Assembly: GCA_021848365.1 (NCBI GenBank)
Contig: JAJZUS010000001.1
Span: 454,683-518,682 of the forward strand
Direction of reading: 5' to 3'
Length of the DNA: 64,000 nt
Source: Actinomycetes bacterium
GTDB lineage: Bacteria; Actinomycetota; Acidimicrobiia; Acidimicrobiales; RAAP-2
Part shown: positions 12,877 to 22,282 of the stretch, in pieces
How the letters are laid out: each line of letters begins with the position of its first letter
Numbering within the stretch: the first letter of the stretch is position 1
Position numbers and translations under genes: made by a program
The notes under the pieces: model-generated
Told to the model about the DNA's origin: nothing
Seen by the model: the letters and a program-made list of their open reading frames with translations, nothing else
Databases searched by the model: none

Positions 12877-13731
12877 ATGACCGCCACCCTGCTCGACGGC
12901 GAGCGCGTCGCCGCCCGGATGAAGATGGAGCTGGCCGACCGGGTCGGTCGGCTGAGGGCCCAGGGACGCGGGGTCGGCCTCGGGACGATCCTCGTCGGTG
13001 ACGACCATTCGAGCGCCCGCTACGTGGAGATGAAGCACGCCGACTGCGCCGAGGTCGGGGTCACCTCGATCCACCGTCACCTGCCGTCCTCGGCCACCCA
13101 GGCCGACGTCGAGGCGGTGATCGACGAGATGAACGCCGACCCCGAGGTCCAGTCGATCCTCGTCCAGCTGCCCCTGCCGGGCGGGCTCGACGAGGAGCGC
13201 GCCCTCCTGCTCGTCGACCCGGCGAAGGACGTCGACGGACTGCACCCGACCAACCTCGGCCGACTGGTGATGGGCGTCCCGGGGCCTCTGCCCTGCACCC
13301 CGGCCGGCATCGTCGAGCTGCTCGCCGCCTACGACGTGCCGGTCGAGGGCCGGCACGTCGTCATCGTGGGCCGCGGGCTCACCATCGGTCGACCCCTCGC
13401 CCTGCTCCTCAGCTCCAAGCGACCCGGCTGCAACGCGGCCGTCACCATCGCCCACACCGGGGTCGCGGACCTCGGCGCCCTCACCCGGCTCGGTGACGTC
13501 GTGGTGGCCGCCGCGGGTTCCGCCGGCCTCATCCGGGCCGACATGATCCGTCCGGGGGCGGCCGTCGTCGGGGCCGGCACGAGCTTCGAGGGGCGCCGCC
13601 TCCTCTCCGACCTCGCCGACGACGTCGCCGAGGTCGCGGGGTGGGTGACGCCCCGCCTCGGTGGCGTCGGCCCGATGACCCGTGCGATGCTGGTGAGGAA
13701 CGCGGTCCTCGCCGCGGAGAGGACGCGATGA
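12877..13731 (+). CDS. folD: Methylenetetrahydrofolate dehydrogenase / methenyltetrahydrofolate cyclohydrolase
   Basis: Interconverts 5,10-methylene- and 10-formyl-THF, supplying the cofactor used by PurN and PurH just upstream. The substrate site YVEMKHADC carries catalytic Lys53. DVDGLHPTNLG and the NADP-loop VIVGRGLTIGRPLA are typical, and GGVGPMTRAML closes the protein. The length is 284 aa. TAGGAGA lies directly upstream of the ATG. It overlaps the following cupin gene (ATGA), so the folate genes are probably co-translated. Confidence 0.96.
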   Translation: MTATLLDGERVAARMKMELADRVGRLRAQGRGVGLGTILVGDDHSSARYVEMKHADCAEVGVTSIHRHLPSSATQADVEAVIDEMNADPEVQSILVQLPLPGGLDEERALLLVDPAKDVDGLHPTNLGRLVMGVPGPLPCTPAGIVELLAAYDVPVEGRHVVIVGRGLTIGRPLALLLSSKRPGCNAAVTIAHTGVADLGALTRLGDVVVAAAGSAGLIRADMIRPGAAVVGAGTSFEGRRLLSDLADDVAEVAGWVTPRLGGVGPMTRAMLVRNAVLAAERTR

Positions 13732-14090
13732 GAGACGACCGCGGACGCGAGTTCGACGAGCGACCCTGGGGCACCTACGTGGTGCTCGACGACGAGGCCC
13801 CCGACCACAAGGTGAAGCGCATCGTCGTGGCCCCCGGCGGGCGACTCAGCTACCAGCGCCACCAGCACCGCGCCGAGCACTGGTTCGTCGTCGCCGGGCG
13901 GGCGATCGTGACCCTCGACGGCGTCGAGCGTGAGGTCGGGCCCGGCGAGAGCGTCGACGTCGCCCGCACCCAGGCGCACCGCTGCGAGAACCGGGGGGAC
14001 GAGCCCGTCGTGTTCATCGAGGTCCAGACCGGGACGTACTTCGGCGAGGACGACATCGAGCGGCTGTCGGACGACTACGGGCGCGCCTAG
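13728..14090 (+). CDS. Stand-alone cupin of the type II phosphomannose isomerase family
   Basis: A 120-aa single-domain cupin starting at an ATG inside the folD stop. It resembles the C-terminal PMI domain of bifunctional ManC. RPWGTYVVLDD is at the start, followed by the metal-binding cupin motif YQRHQHRAEHWFVVAG (His-x-His-Arg...Glu-His-Trp), then GPGESVDVARTQAHR and the FIEVQTGTYFGEDDIERL tail typical of the family. It probably binds a divalent metal and a sugar phosphate, perhaps interconverting mannose-6-P and fructose-6-P. Its place between folD and metF does not explain a sugar role, and other cupin functions remain possible. Confidence 0.85.
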   Translation: MRDDRGREFDERPWGTYVVLDDEAPDHKVKRIVVAPGGRLSYQRHQHRAEHWFVVAGRAIVTLDGVEREVGPGESVDVARTQAHRCENRGDEPVVFIEVQTGTYFGEDDIERLSDDYGRA

Positions 14091-14094
14091 GGCC

Positions 14095-14943
14095 GTGCGC
14101 GTCGACGCCCTGCTGCGGGCGGGGGTCACCCGCTCGTTCGAGTTCTTCCCGCCGAAGACCGACGAGGAGTCGGCGACCCTCGAGACGGCCCTCGAGGACC
14201 TGGTGCCCCTGGCGCCCTCCTTCGTCTCGGTCACCTACCGCGGGGGCGAGGCCTCGCGCCAGCGCACCTTCGACCTGGTGACGCGGGTCCAGCGCGAGGG
14301 ACGCCTGACGGCCGTCGCCCACGTCGTCCTCGCGGGGCACCGTCGTCGCGAGCTCGCCGAGGTCCTCGAGCGCTACCGCGACGCCGGGATCGAGAACATC
14401 ATGGCCCTGGGCGGCGACCACGTCCCCGGCGAGGGGCCGACCGAGCTCACCTACGCCCTCGAGCTCGTCGACCTGGCGCGGACCGTGGGTCCCTTCAGCA
14501 TCGGGGTCGCCGCCCACCCCGCCGGACACCCCCGCTCCCCGGACCGGGCGAGCGACCGGCTCCACCTGGCGGAGAAGCTCGCGCGGGCCGACTTCACGAT
14601 CACCCAGTTCTTCTTCCGCCCCGACGAGTGGAGCGGCCTCGTCGCCGACCTCGCCGACCGCGGGGTCACGAAGCCCGTCCTACCGGGCATCATGCCGGTG
14701 ACCTCCCTGCGCTCGATCCCACGGATGGCCGAGATGGGGGCCGCGGTCCCCTCAGAGCTCGTCACCCGCCTCCACGCGGCGAACGAGCGGGGCGGTCCGT
14801 CGGCGGTGCGGGCCGAGGGGATCGCGGCCGCCACCGAGCTCTGCGCCGCGCTGCTCGATCGTGGGGCGCCGGGCCTGCACTTCTACACCCTGAACCGCTC
14901 GAGTGCGACCCGCGAGATCCACGCCGCCCTCTTCGGCCCCTAG
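14095..14943 (+). CDS. metF: 5,10-methylenetetrahydrofolate reductase
   Basis: FAD-dependent reduction of methylene-THF to 5-methyl-THF for methionine synthesis. The TIM-barrel starts with RSFEFFPPKTDEE, containing the catalytic Glu. FVSVTYRGG, NIMALGGDHV, FTITQFFF and a LNRSSATREI C-terminus are all family hallmarks. I chose the GTG at 14095, 4 nt after the cupin stop, because it gives the expected N-terminus; the longer frame upstream runs through the cupin gene. The length of 282 aa is normal. It is the last gene of the one-carbon run and is followed by a hairpin at 14972-14991. Confidence 0.95.
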   Translation: MRVDALLRAGVTRSFEFFPPKTDEESATLETALEDLVPLAPSFVSVTYRGGEASRQRTFDLVTRVQREGRLTAVAHVVLAGHRRRELAEVLERYRDAGIENIMALGGDHVPGEGPTELTYALELVDLARTVGPFSIGVAAHPAGHPRSPDRASDRLHLAEKLARADFTITQFFFRPDEWSGLVADLADRGVTKPVLPGIMPVTSLRSIPRMAEMGAAVPSELVTRLHAANERGGPSAVRAEGIAAATELCAALLDRGAPGLHFYTLNRSSATREIHAALFGP

Positions 14944-14971
14944 CGCGACGCGCGGGGACTTTGGGCCCGCG

Positions 14972-14991
14972 GACGGCCCCGGAGGGCCGTC
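14972..14991 (+). terminator. Hairpin after metF
   Basis: A perfect 8-bp GC-rich stem (GACGGCCC / GGGCCGTC) with a 4-nt loop lies 28 nt after metF, with no long T-run. It probably ends the sucCD-to-metF transcript. A TAGGAT hexamer at 14993-14998, directly after it, could be the -10 of the mdh promoter. Confidence 0.55.
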
Positions 14992-15093
14992 GTAGGATGA
15001 GGCGATGGTGAGGTCGACCCGGGTGAGCGCCGACGGCGTCCGTCCGGGCTCCGTCGTCCCCGCGCCCCGCGCCGCATCCCCCAAGGAGGAACC

Positions 15094-16083
<990 letters not shown>

Positions 16084-16098
16084 TCCGACGCGACGGGA

Positions 16099-16135
16099 CG
16101 CCCTCCCCGCGACGCACGTCGTCGCGGGGAGGGCG
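16099..16135 (+). terminator. Strong terminator after mdh
   Basis: A perfect 16-bp stem with arms 16099-16114 and 16120-16135 and a 5-nt loop lies 15 nt after the mdh stop and is followed by TTCGTCGTT. This is a clear intrinsic-type terminator of the GC-rich, short-T-run kind. Confidence 0.85.
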
Positions 16136-16241
16136 TTCGTCGTTGACGTCCCTGATCGCATCGGGGAACCCGGTGGCCGTCGGAGGCCCCTCGACGACGG
16201 GGATACGCTGCGCTCATCACCCCGAGAGAAGGGGGGCACCG

Positions 16242-17696
16242 ATGATGGTCAGCCTGTTCCTACTGGTGGTGATCGCCCTCGTCGTGACGGCGGCGGCGAT
16301 CCGCGGATCGTGGCGGGGCGCCCGTCCGACGTCGTCCGGGGAGTCGCTCCTCGGCCCGGACGCCGTGACGTCGTCCCGACCGGGCCCCGCTCGGGACGGA
16401 CGCGGACGGCGTCCCGAAGGCCTCGCGGCTGACCTCGAGCGCTGGCGCGCGGCCGGCCTCGTCACCGACGAGCAGGTCCACTCGATCCTCGCCTTCACGG
16501 CGCCCCCGCCCCGTTCCGCGACGCGACCGTCGCGATCGGGCGTCATCGCCGAGGCCGTCGGCTACGTGGGGGCGATCCTCGCCGTGGTGGGCCTCGGTCT
16601 CATCGTCGCGCGCTACTGGTCCGACCTGCACACGCCGGTCCGCCTCGCGGGGGGCGCCCTGGTCGCCCTCGGACTCGTCGTCGCCGGCGCCCTCGTGCCC
16701 GAGGACGCGCCGGCCCGGCGACGCCTGCGCTGGTCCCTCTGGCTCGCGGGCACCGCGGCGGTCGGGCTCGTCACGGTGGTCGCCGTGCGGGCGGCCCTCG
16801 CCGCGCCGCGACCCGAGACTGTCGTCCTGGTGACGGCGCTCGCCGTCGGGCTCGCGAGCGGTCTGCTCTGGCGCGGTCGGACTCGCCCGGTCCAGGCGGC
16901 GACCACCCTCGGCGCCCTCGTCACCGCCCTCGGCGCGCTCTCGCGCCTGGTGGGCACCCCGACCGCCATGGCCGTCGGGGTGTGGCTGGGGGCGCTCGCC
17001 CTGCTCGCCCTCGGGATCGCGCGGCGCGTGCCGGCCCGACCGGTGGCCGAGGTGGTCGGGGCGATCTCCCTCTACGCGGGGGTCGTGATGTTCCTCAATG
17101 TGAGCCCCGGCGCGGGTGGACTCCTGAGCGTCGCGGGGGCCCTCGCCCTCCTCGGGGTCGTCGCCAGTCCCCGGGTCCACCTCGGGCGCGCGGAGCTCGC
17201 CCTCCTCACCGCGACCGGGGCCGTCGTCCTCGCCCAGTCCGCAGCGCCGACCCTCTTCTACTTCGACGAGCGGGCCGGCCTCGTCACCGGTGGGCTGGTG
17301 TGGCTCGTCGGGGCGAGCGCGATCCTCCTCGGCGCGACGATGCCGATGCGGGCTCCGCGCCTCGCCCAGTGGGCGGGAGCGGTCGCGACCCTCGGGGGCG
17401 CGGCGCTCGTCGCGGGCCAGTACCCGAGCCACGCGCCGATCATCGGGGCCCTCACCGCGGTGGGGCTGCTGGTCCTCGGCACCCGGCCGGGGGGCCTCGG
17501 GGAGTCGCTGATCGGCGCCCTCGGACTGCTCGTGAACGTGCCCTGGCTCATCGTGCGGTTCTTCCCGGGCGAGGTCCGCGCCCCGCTGGTGACGCTCATC
17601 ACCGGGGCCCTCTTCGTGGCGCTCGCGCTCGTGCTCAACCACGAGCGGATCCGGGGCCGCGGGGGCTCAGCGCGGCACGGGCGGGTCAGGCACTAG
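16242..17696 (+). CDS. DUF2157-like polytopic membrane protein
   Basis: The 484-aa protein has one N-terminal membrane segment, then a short soluble stretch LAADLERWRAAGLVTDEQ followed by VHSIL, which resembles the DUF2157 N-terminal motif. About twelve hydrophobic segments rich in Ala/Gly/Leu/Val follow to the C-terminus. No catalytic motif is visible, and the function is unknown. I chose ATG 16242 (Met-Met-Val) because GAAGGGGGG lies 5-14 nt upstream. The frame is open far upstream across mdh but that part is a shadow. Its 3' end overlaps the convergent nucleoside phosphorylase gene by 11 nt. Confidence 0.78.
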   Translation: MMVSLFLLVVIALVVTAAAIRGSWRGARPTSSGESLLGPDAVTSSRPGPARDGRGRRPEGLAADLERWRAAGLVTDEQVHSILAFTAPPPRSATRPSRSGVIAEAVGYVGAILAVVGLGLIVARYWSDLHTPVRLAGGALVALGLVVAGALVPEDAPARRRLRWSLWLAGTAAVGLVTVVAVRAALAAPRPETVVLVTALAVGLASGLLWRGRTRPVQAATTLGALVTALGALSRLVGTPTAMAVGVWLGALALLALGIARRVPARPVAEVVGAISLYAGVVMFLNVSPGAGGLLSVAGALALLGVVASPRVHLGRAELALLTATGAVVLAQSAAPTLFYFDERAGLVTGGLVWLVGASAILLGATMPMRAPRLAQWAGAVATLGGAALVAGQYPSHAPIIGALTAVGLLVLGTRPGGLGESLIGALGLLVNVPWLIVRFFPGEVRAPLVTLITGALFVALALVLNHERIRGRGGSARHGRVRH

Positions 17697-18456
17697 CGAG
17701 GACGCCGGCGGCGCGAATGGCGAGGCCGAGGAGGCCCTCGCGCACGTCGCCGGCGTGCATCCAGCCCCGGTGGTCCCACTCCGTCCCGGCCAGCGAGTCG
17801 CCGGCGTAGAGGAGCTGGGCGAAGGGCGTCCCGCGGTAGCGGGCGACGGCGATCATCGCCGAGGACTCCATGTCGACCATCGAGCAGCCCTCGGCGACGC
17901 GTCGGTTCACGCGGCTGCGGGTCTCGCGGAAGATCGCGTCGGTCGTCCAGGTCCGCCCGACGCGGTGGGGGAGAGCGCTCTCGTCGAGGATCGAGCGCAG
18001 GACCGCGACGCCCCGCGGGTCGGCCTCGATGACGCGCCCGGGCGGGGCGTAGTGGAAGCTGGTGCCCTCATCGCGCAGGGCCGAGTCGACGACCATGACG
18101 GCTCCGAGGCCGAGGTCGTCGGTGAGGGCCCCGGCCCCGCCGGCCGCGACGAAGGCCCGGGCCCCGAGGGCGACCAGCTCGTCCATCACGATCGCGGCGA
18201 AGGGGGCCCCCATCCCGGGGTGGACGACGGTGACGGGTCCCGACGGGGTCAGCGCCTCGTAGACGGGGTTCGCCCCGACCTCGCTGCGCAGGGTGTAGAG
18301 GGGAGTGATCTCACCGCGTGCCGCGAGCGCGGCGAGGAGGTCGTTGAAGAAGCACAGGGCGACCGCGGGGTGGACCCGGGGGCGGCGGTGGAGCAGGGAG
18401 GCCTCGAGGACGCCCGGCTCGGCGAGGTCGTCCTCGGTGAGGGGCAGGTCGCTCAC
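17686..18456 (-). CDS. PNP/UDP-family nucleoside phosphorylase
   Basis: A 256-aa nucleoside phosphorylase-I family protein resembling uridine phosphorylase. It has VVHPGMGAPFAAIVMDEL, the phosphate/base region GAGALTDDLGLGAVMVVD and the ribose-site VDMESSAMIAVARYRG. The MES motif with a preceding Asp is typical. It would cleave a nucleoside with phosphate to base plus ribose-1-P. The substrate (uridine, purine or S-adenosyl-type) is not clear. The GTG start overlaps the stop of the SCP2 gene (GTGA). It is therefore the last gene of the sdhCAB operon, an unexpected place for nucleoside salvage. Confidence 0.83.
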   Translation of the reverse strand: MSDLPLTEDDLAEPGVLEASLLHRRPRVHPAVALCFFNDLLAALAARGEITPLYTLRSEVGANPVYEALTPSGPVTVVHPGMGAPFAAIVMDELVALGARAFVAAGGAGALTDDLGLGAVMVVDSALRDEGTSFHYAPPGRVIEADPRGVAVLRSILDESALPHRVGRTWTTDAIFRETRSRVNRRVAEGCSMVDMESSAMIAVARYRGTPFAQLLYAGDSLAGTEWDHRGWMHAGDVREGLLGLAIRAAGVLASA

Positions 18457-18782
18457 GCCGGCCGGTGCCCCGCCAGCCAGTCGGCGAGGGCCACCACCAC
18501 GCTCACGTCGCCGCTCACGCGGACCCGACCCTCGCGCAGCACGGCCATGACCGTGGAGCCGCTCGCTAGCTCGTCCGCGCCGGCGGCGTCGAGGCGCACC
18601 GTGGCGTCGGGCCGCTCGACCGCGGGCTCGACGCGCGACCCCGCGGGCGAGAGCACGAGGGTCGCGGCGGCGGGCGTCGAGCCCTCCACCTGGAGGGTGA
18701 TGCGGACCTCGCGGCCGTCGGGGGTCGGCGCCGGACCGGCGCCCGCGAGCGTCGCCGCCAGGCGGTCGGCCCAGGTCGCCAC
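18453..18782 (-). CDS. Small SCP2-like (sterol carrier / lipid-binding fold) protein
   Basis: A 109-aa protein whose C-terminal half, from DATVRLDAAGADEL to GRVRVSGDVSVVVALADWL, matches the pattern of SCP2 sterol-transfer domains. It may bind a hydrophobic ligand or act as a helper domain. The GTG at 18782 overlaps the sdhB stop (TAGTG), and the longer open frame upstream merely shadows sdhB. No signal peptide or membrane segment is seen. Its co-transcription with succinate dehydrogenase is clear, but its function is not. Confidence 0.75.
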   Translation of the reverse strand: MATWADRLAATLAGAGPAPTPDGREVRITLQVEGSTPAAATLVLSPAGSRVEPAVERPDATVRLDAAGADELASGSTVMAVLREGRVRVSGDVSVVVALADWLAGHRPA

Positions 18783-19561
18783 TACGGCTGGGGCTGGACG
18801 GAGGCCTCGGACGCCGTGCGCTTGGTGCGCCGACGGATCTTGCGGCCGAGCCACGCCACGGGGTCGTAGTGGGCGTCGACGACGCGCTCCTTCATCGGGA
18901 TGATCGCGTTGTCCGTGATCTTGATGTGCTCGGGGCAGACCTCGGTGCAGCACTTGGTGATGTTGCAGTAGCCGAGGCCCATCTCCTCGCGCACGTAGTC
19001 GCGACGGTCGTTGGTGTCGAGGGGGTGCATCTCCAGCTCGGCGTAGCGGATGAAGAACCGCGGGCCGGCGTAGTGCTGCTTGTTCTCCTCGTGGTCGCGG
19101 ATCACGTGGCAGACGTCCTGGCACATGAAGCACTCGATGCACTTGCGGAACTCCTGGCCGCGCTCGACGTCCTCCTGGTACATCCGGTACCCGTCCTCGG
19201 GCATCGGGGGCGGCAGGAGGGCGGGGACCCGCTCGGCCATCGCGAAGTTGAACGAGACGTCGGTCACCAGGTCGCGGATGATCGGGAAGGTCCGCATCGG
19301 GGTCACCGTCACCGGTCCCTCGGGCAGCTGGTCCATCCGGGTCATGCACATGAGCCGGGGCTTGCCGTTGATCTCGGCGGCGCACGAGCCGCACTTGCCG
19401 GCCTTGCAGTTCCACCGGCACGCGAGGTCCGGGGCCTCGGTCGCCTGGATGCGGTGGATGACGTCGAGGACGACCTCCCCCTCCTGACGCTCGAGGGCGA
19501 ACTCCTGGAAGTCGCCGCCGTTCGCGTCACCGCGCCAGACGCGCATGGTCACCTGGGACAT
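18782..19561 (-). CDS. sdhB: Succinate dehydrogenase / fumarate reductase iron-sulfur subunit
   Basis: Carries electrons from the SdhA flavin to the membrane anchor. The plant-type [2Fe-2S] site is CRWNCKAGKCGSC plus a later Cys in PRLMC. The C-terminal cluster domain has CIECFMCQDVC and KCCTEVCPEHI for the [4Fe-4S] and third cluster. The length is 259 aa from the ATG at 19561, which shares one base with the sdhA stop (TGATG). The open frame extends upstream without homology. The cluster spacing fits the actinobacterial Sdh1-type enzyme. Confidence 0.95.
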   Translation of the reverse strand: MSQVTMRVWRGDANGGDFQEFALERQEGEVVLDVIHRIQATEAPDLACRWNCKAGKCGSCAAEINGKPRLMCMTRMDQLPEGPVTVTPMRTFPIIRDLVTDVSFNFAMAERVPALLPPPMPEDGYRMYQEDVERGQEFRKCIECFMCQDVCHVIRDHEENKQHYAGPRFFIRYAELEMHPLDTNDRRDYVREEMGLGYCNITKCCTEVCPEHIKITDNAIIPMKERVVDAHYDPVAWLGRKIRRRTKRTASEASVQPQP

Positions 19562-21372
19562 CAGTGGGCCTCCTCGAGCAGTGCCTTGAGTTCGTCGGGC
19601 ATCACCAGTAGTGGTGAGCGTACGGTCGTGAACTCGCCGTCCCAGCGGCCGTCGGCCACCGAGTGGGCGAGGTTGAAGGTCCCGAACTCGGGGTCGGCCT
19701 TCGGGAAGTCCTCGCGGGTGTGACCGCCGCGCGACTCCCGGCGCTCGAGCGCGCCGCGGGCGGTGCACTTGGAGACCGTGATCATGCTGGGCAGGTCGGT
19801 CGCGAGGTTCCAGCCCGGGTTGTAGGCCCGCCCGCCGGCGACGGCGACGTTCCGCACCCGCTCCGAGAGGGTCTCGAGGGCGACGATGGCCTCCTCGATC
19901 TCCGGTCCGTTGCGGATGATGCCGACGTTCGCCTGCATCATCTCCTGCAGGTCGCGCTGGATGTCGTAGGGGTTCTCGCCGGACTCGCGCTCGAAGGGCG
20001 CGGTCGCCTGGACGATGGCCGCCTCGACCTCGCCACGGTCGAAGCCGCGCGGACCCGAGCCCCCCTCGAGGTACGCGGCGGCGCCGAGACCGGCGCGCTG
20101 GCCGAAGACGACGAGGTCGGAGAGGGAGTTGCCGCCCAGGCGGTTCGCCCCGTGCATGCCCCCGGCCACCTCGCCGGCGGCGAAGAGGCCCGGAACGCGG
20201 GTGGCGGCCGTGTCGGCGTCGACCTTCACGCCACCCATGATGTAGTGGCAGGTCGGGCCGATCTCCATGGACTCGCGGGTGATGTCGACACCCGCCAGCT
20301 CCATGAACTGGTGGTACATCGAGGGTAGGCGGCGACGGATGAACTCGGCCGAGCGGCGCGAGCCGATGTCGAGGAAGACGCCGCCGTGGGGGCTGCCCCG
20401 GCCGTTCTTCACCTCGGCGTTGATGGCGCGGGCCACCTCGTCGCGCGGCAGCAGCTCGGGCGGGCGACGTCCGGCGCTGTGGTCCTCGTACCAGCGGTCG
20501 GCCTCCTCCTCGGACTCGGCCGTCTCGGCGCGGAACATGTCGGCCACGTAGTTGAACATGAAGCGCTCGCCGTTCGAGTTGCGCAGCACCCCACCGTCAC
20601 CGCGCACACCTTCGGTGACGAGCAGCCCGCGCACGCTGAGCGGCCAGACCATGCCGGTCGGGTGGAACTGGATGGCCTCCATGTCGATCAGCTCGGCGCC
20701 GGCCCACAGGGCCATCGCGTGGCCGTCGCCGGTGCTCTCCCACGAGTTGGAGGTGAACTTCCAGGACTTGCCGACGCCCCCGGTCGCGAGGATGATCGAC
20801 TTCGCCCCGAAGGTGACGAACTGGCCGGTCGGGCGCCAGTAGGCGACGGCCCCGGCGATCGCGCCGTGCTCGTCGTGCACGAGGCGCAGCACCTTGCACT
20901 CCATGTAGACGTCGGTCCCCATGGAGACGACCTTCTGCTGGAGGGTGCGGATGAGCTCGAGGCCCGTGCGGTCGCCGACGTGGGCGAGACGCGCGTAGCG
21001 GTGCCCGCCGAAGTCGCGCTGGAGGATCTTGCCGTCCTTCGTGCGGTCGAAGAGCGCGCCCCACTGCTCGAGCTCCCGCACCCGGTCCGGAGCCTCCTTG
21101 GCGTGCAGCTCGGCCATGCGGTAGTTGTTGAGGAACTTGCCCCCGCGCATGGTGTCGCGGAAGTGGACCTGCCAGTTGTCCTCGGGGTAGACGTTGCCCA
21201 TGGCGGCGGCCATGCCGCCCTCGGCCATCACGGTGTGGGCCTTGCCGAGGAGGGACTTGGTCACGATGCCCACCGAGAGGCCGCGCTGCTTGGCCTCGAT
21301 GGCCGCGCGCAGCCCGGCGCCGCCGGCGCCGATGATCAGGACGTCGTAGTCGTGGTGTTCGTAGTCGGTCAC
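19561..21372 (-). CDS. sdhA: Succinate dehydrogenase flavoprotein subunit
   Basis: Oxidises succinate to fumarate with covalently bound FAD. The dinucleotide fold VLIIGAGGAGLRAA is at residue 11, and His46 in GKAHTVMAEGG is the predicted FAD-linking histidine. IQFHPTGMVWP, EGVRGDGGVL, CHYIMGGVKVD and GANRLGGNSLSDLVVFG are all present. The length of 603 aa is normal for the actinobacterial type. It is the middle gene of sdhCAB. Confidence 0.97.
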   Translation of the reverse strand: MTDYEHHDYDVLIIGAGGAGLRAAIEAKQRGLSVGIVTKSLLGKAHTVMAEGGMAAAMGNVYPEDNWQVHFRDTMRGGKFLNNYRMAELHAKEAPDRVRELEQWGALFDRTKDGKILQRDFGGHRYARLAHVGDRTGLELIRTLQQKVVSMGTDVYMECKVLRLVHDEHGAIAGAVAYWRPTGQFVTFGAKSIILATGGVGKSWKFTSNSWESTGDGHAMALWAGAELIDMEAIQFHPTGMVWPLSVRGLLVTEGVRGDGGVLRNSNGERFMFNYVADMFRAETAESEEEADRWYEDHSAGRRPPELLPRDEVARAINAEVKNGRGSPHGGVFLDIGSRRSAEFIRRRLPSMYHQFMELAGVDITRESMEIGPTCHYIMGGVKVDADTAATRVPGLFAAGEVAGGMHGANRLGGNSLSDLVVFGQRAGLGAAAYLEGGSGPRGFDRGEVEAAIVQATAPFERESGENPYDIQRDLQEMMQANVGIIRNGPEIEEAIVALETLSERVRNVAVAGGRAYNPGWNLATDLPSMITVSKCTARGALERRESRGGHTREDFPKADPEFGTFNLAHSVADGRWDGEFTTVRSPLLVMPDELKALLEEAH

Positions 21373-21382
21373 GGGAGGTCCT

Positions 21383-22198
21383 TTAGAAGAGGCGGTAGTC
21401 GGTGATGGCGCCCGAGGCGACCAGCCGGACGTAGATGTCGGTGAAGGCCACGAAGATGAGCGAGGTCCAGGCGAAGTTCATGTGCTTGACGTTGAAGGGC
21501 GTCAGGAACTTCCAGATCTTGTAGCGCAGGGGCGACTGGTGGAAGCTCTTGACCGACCCGCCGCAGATGTGGCGTCCGGCGTGGCAGCCCAGCGAGTAGC
21601 CCCACAGCAGCGCGGCGTTTACCGTGAGCACGATCGTCCCCACCGTCACACCCCAGCCGATCCCCGGCTGGTGGAAGGCGCGGATGGCGTCGTAGGTGAG
21701 GATCACGTTGAGCACGAGCCCGAAGTACCAGAAGTAGCGGTGGGCGTTCTGGAAGAAGAGGGGGAAGCGCGACTCGCCCGAGTAGGAGCCGTGGGCGTCG
21801 GCGACCGAGCAGGCCGGCGGCGACCACCAGAAGGCCCGGTAGTACGAGCGGCGGTAGTAGTAGCAGGTGAGGCGGAACCCGAGGGGGAAGATCAGGATGA
21901 TCAGGGCCGGCGACAGCGTCCAGGCGCTGATCGCGAAGCCGTGCCCGGCGCCGGGAACGCAGTCACCGGCGAGGCAGGGGGAGTAGAAGGGGCTGATCAG
22001 GTCGCGGTGGGCGGCGGCCCCCACGTAGTAGTTGGCGTTCTGGAAGGCGGCCCACGTCGAGTAGACGACGAAGGCCGTCAGGATCGACGCGGTGACCACC
22101 GGCTGCAGCCACCAGCGGTCCGTGCGCAGGGTCGCCACGTCGGGCCCACCACGCTTTCCTCCAAGGACAACTCTGGTCGCGCTCTCTATGGTCGCCAC
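21383..22198 (-). CDS. sdhC: Succinate dehydrogenase membrane anchor (Sdh1 / Rv0249c type)
   Basis: A 271-aa membrane protein with about five hydrophobic helices that anchors SdhAB and passes electrons to quinone. The size and the YYRRSYYRAFWWSPPAC, QNAHRYFWYFG and GCHAGRHICGG stretches match the single long anchor of mycobacterial Sdh1 rather than the short SdhC/SdhD pair of E. coli. Several conserved His residues are candidates for haem ligation. The GTG start has GAGGTGAGG upstream. It is the first gene of the operon, with a hairpin (22226-22249) and TAATAT in its leader. Confidence 0.9.
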   Translation of the reverse strand: MATIESATRVVLGGKRGGPDVATLRTDRWWLQPVVTASILTAFVVYSTWAAFQNANYYVGAAAHRDLISPFYSPCLAGDCVPGAGHGFAISAWTLSPALIILIFPLGFRLTCYYYRRSYYRAFWWSPPACSVADAHGSYSGESRFPLFFQNAHRYFWYFGLVLNVILTYDAIRAFHQPGIGWGVTVGTIVLTVNAALLWGYSLGCHAGRHICGGSVKSFHQSPLRYKIWKFLTPFNVKHMNFAWTSLIFVAFTDIYVRLVASGAITDYRLF

Positions 22199-22225
22199 GC
22201 CTCACCTCGTTCGATCGTCCCGACG

Positions 22226-22263
22226 CGCGGGAGCCCCCCAACTCCCGCGACAGGCCCATATTA
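22226..22263 (-). promoter_or_regulatory. sdhCAB leader: -10-like TAATAT and 8-bp hairpin
   Basis: Reading the minus strand, TAATAT (22263-22258) lies about 60 nt upstream of sdhC. Between it and the ribosome binding site is a perfect 8-bp hairpin (arms 22226-22233 and 22242-22249, loop of eight). I see no convincing -35. The hairpin could affect mRNA stability or early termination; this is inference. Confidence 0.45.
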
Positions 22264-22282
22264 GGCACCGCCCGAGTAGGGC

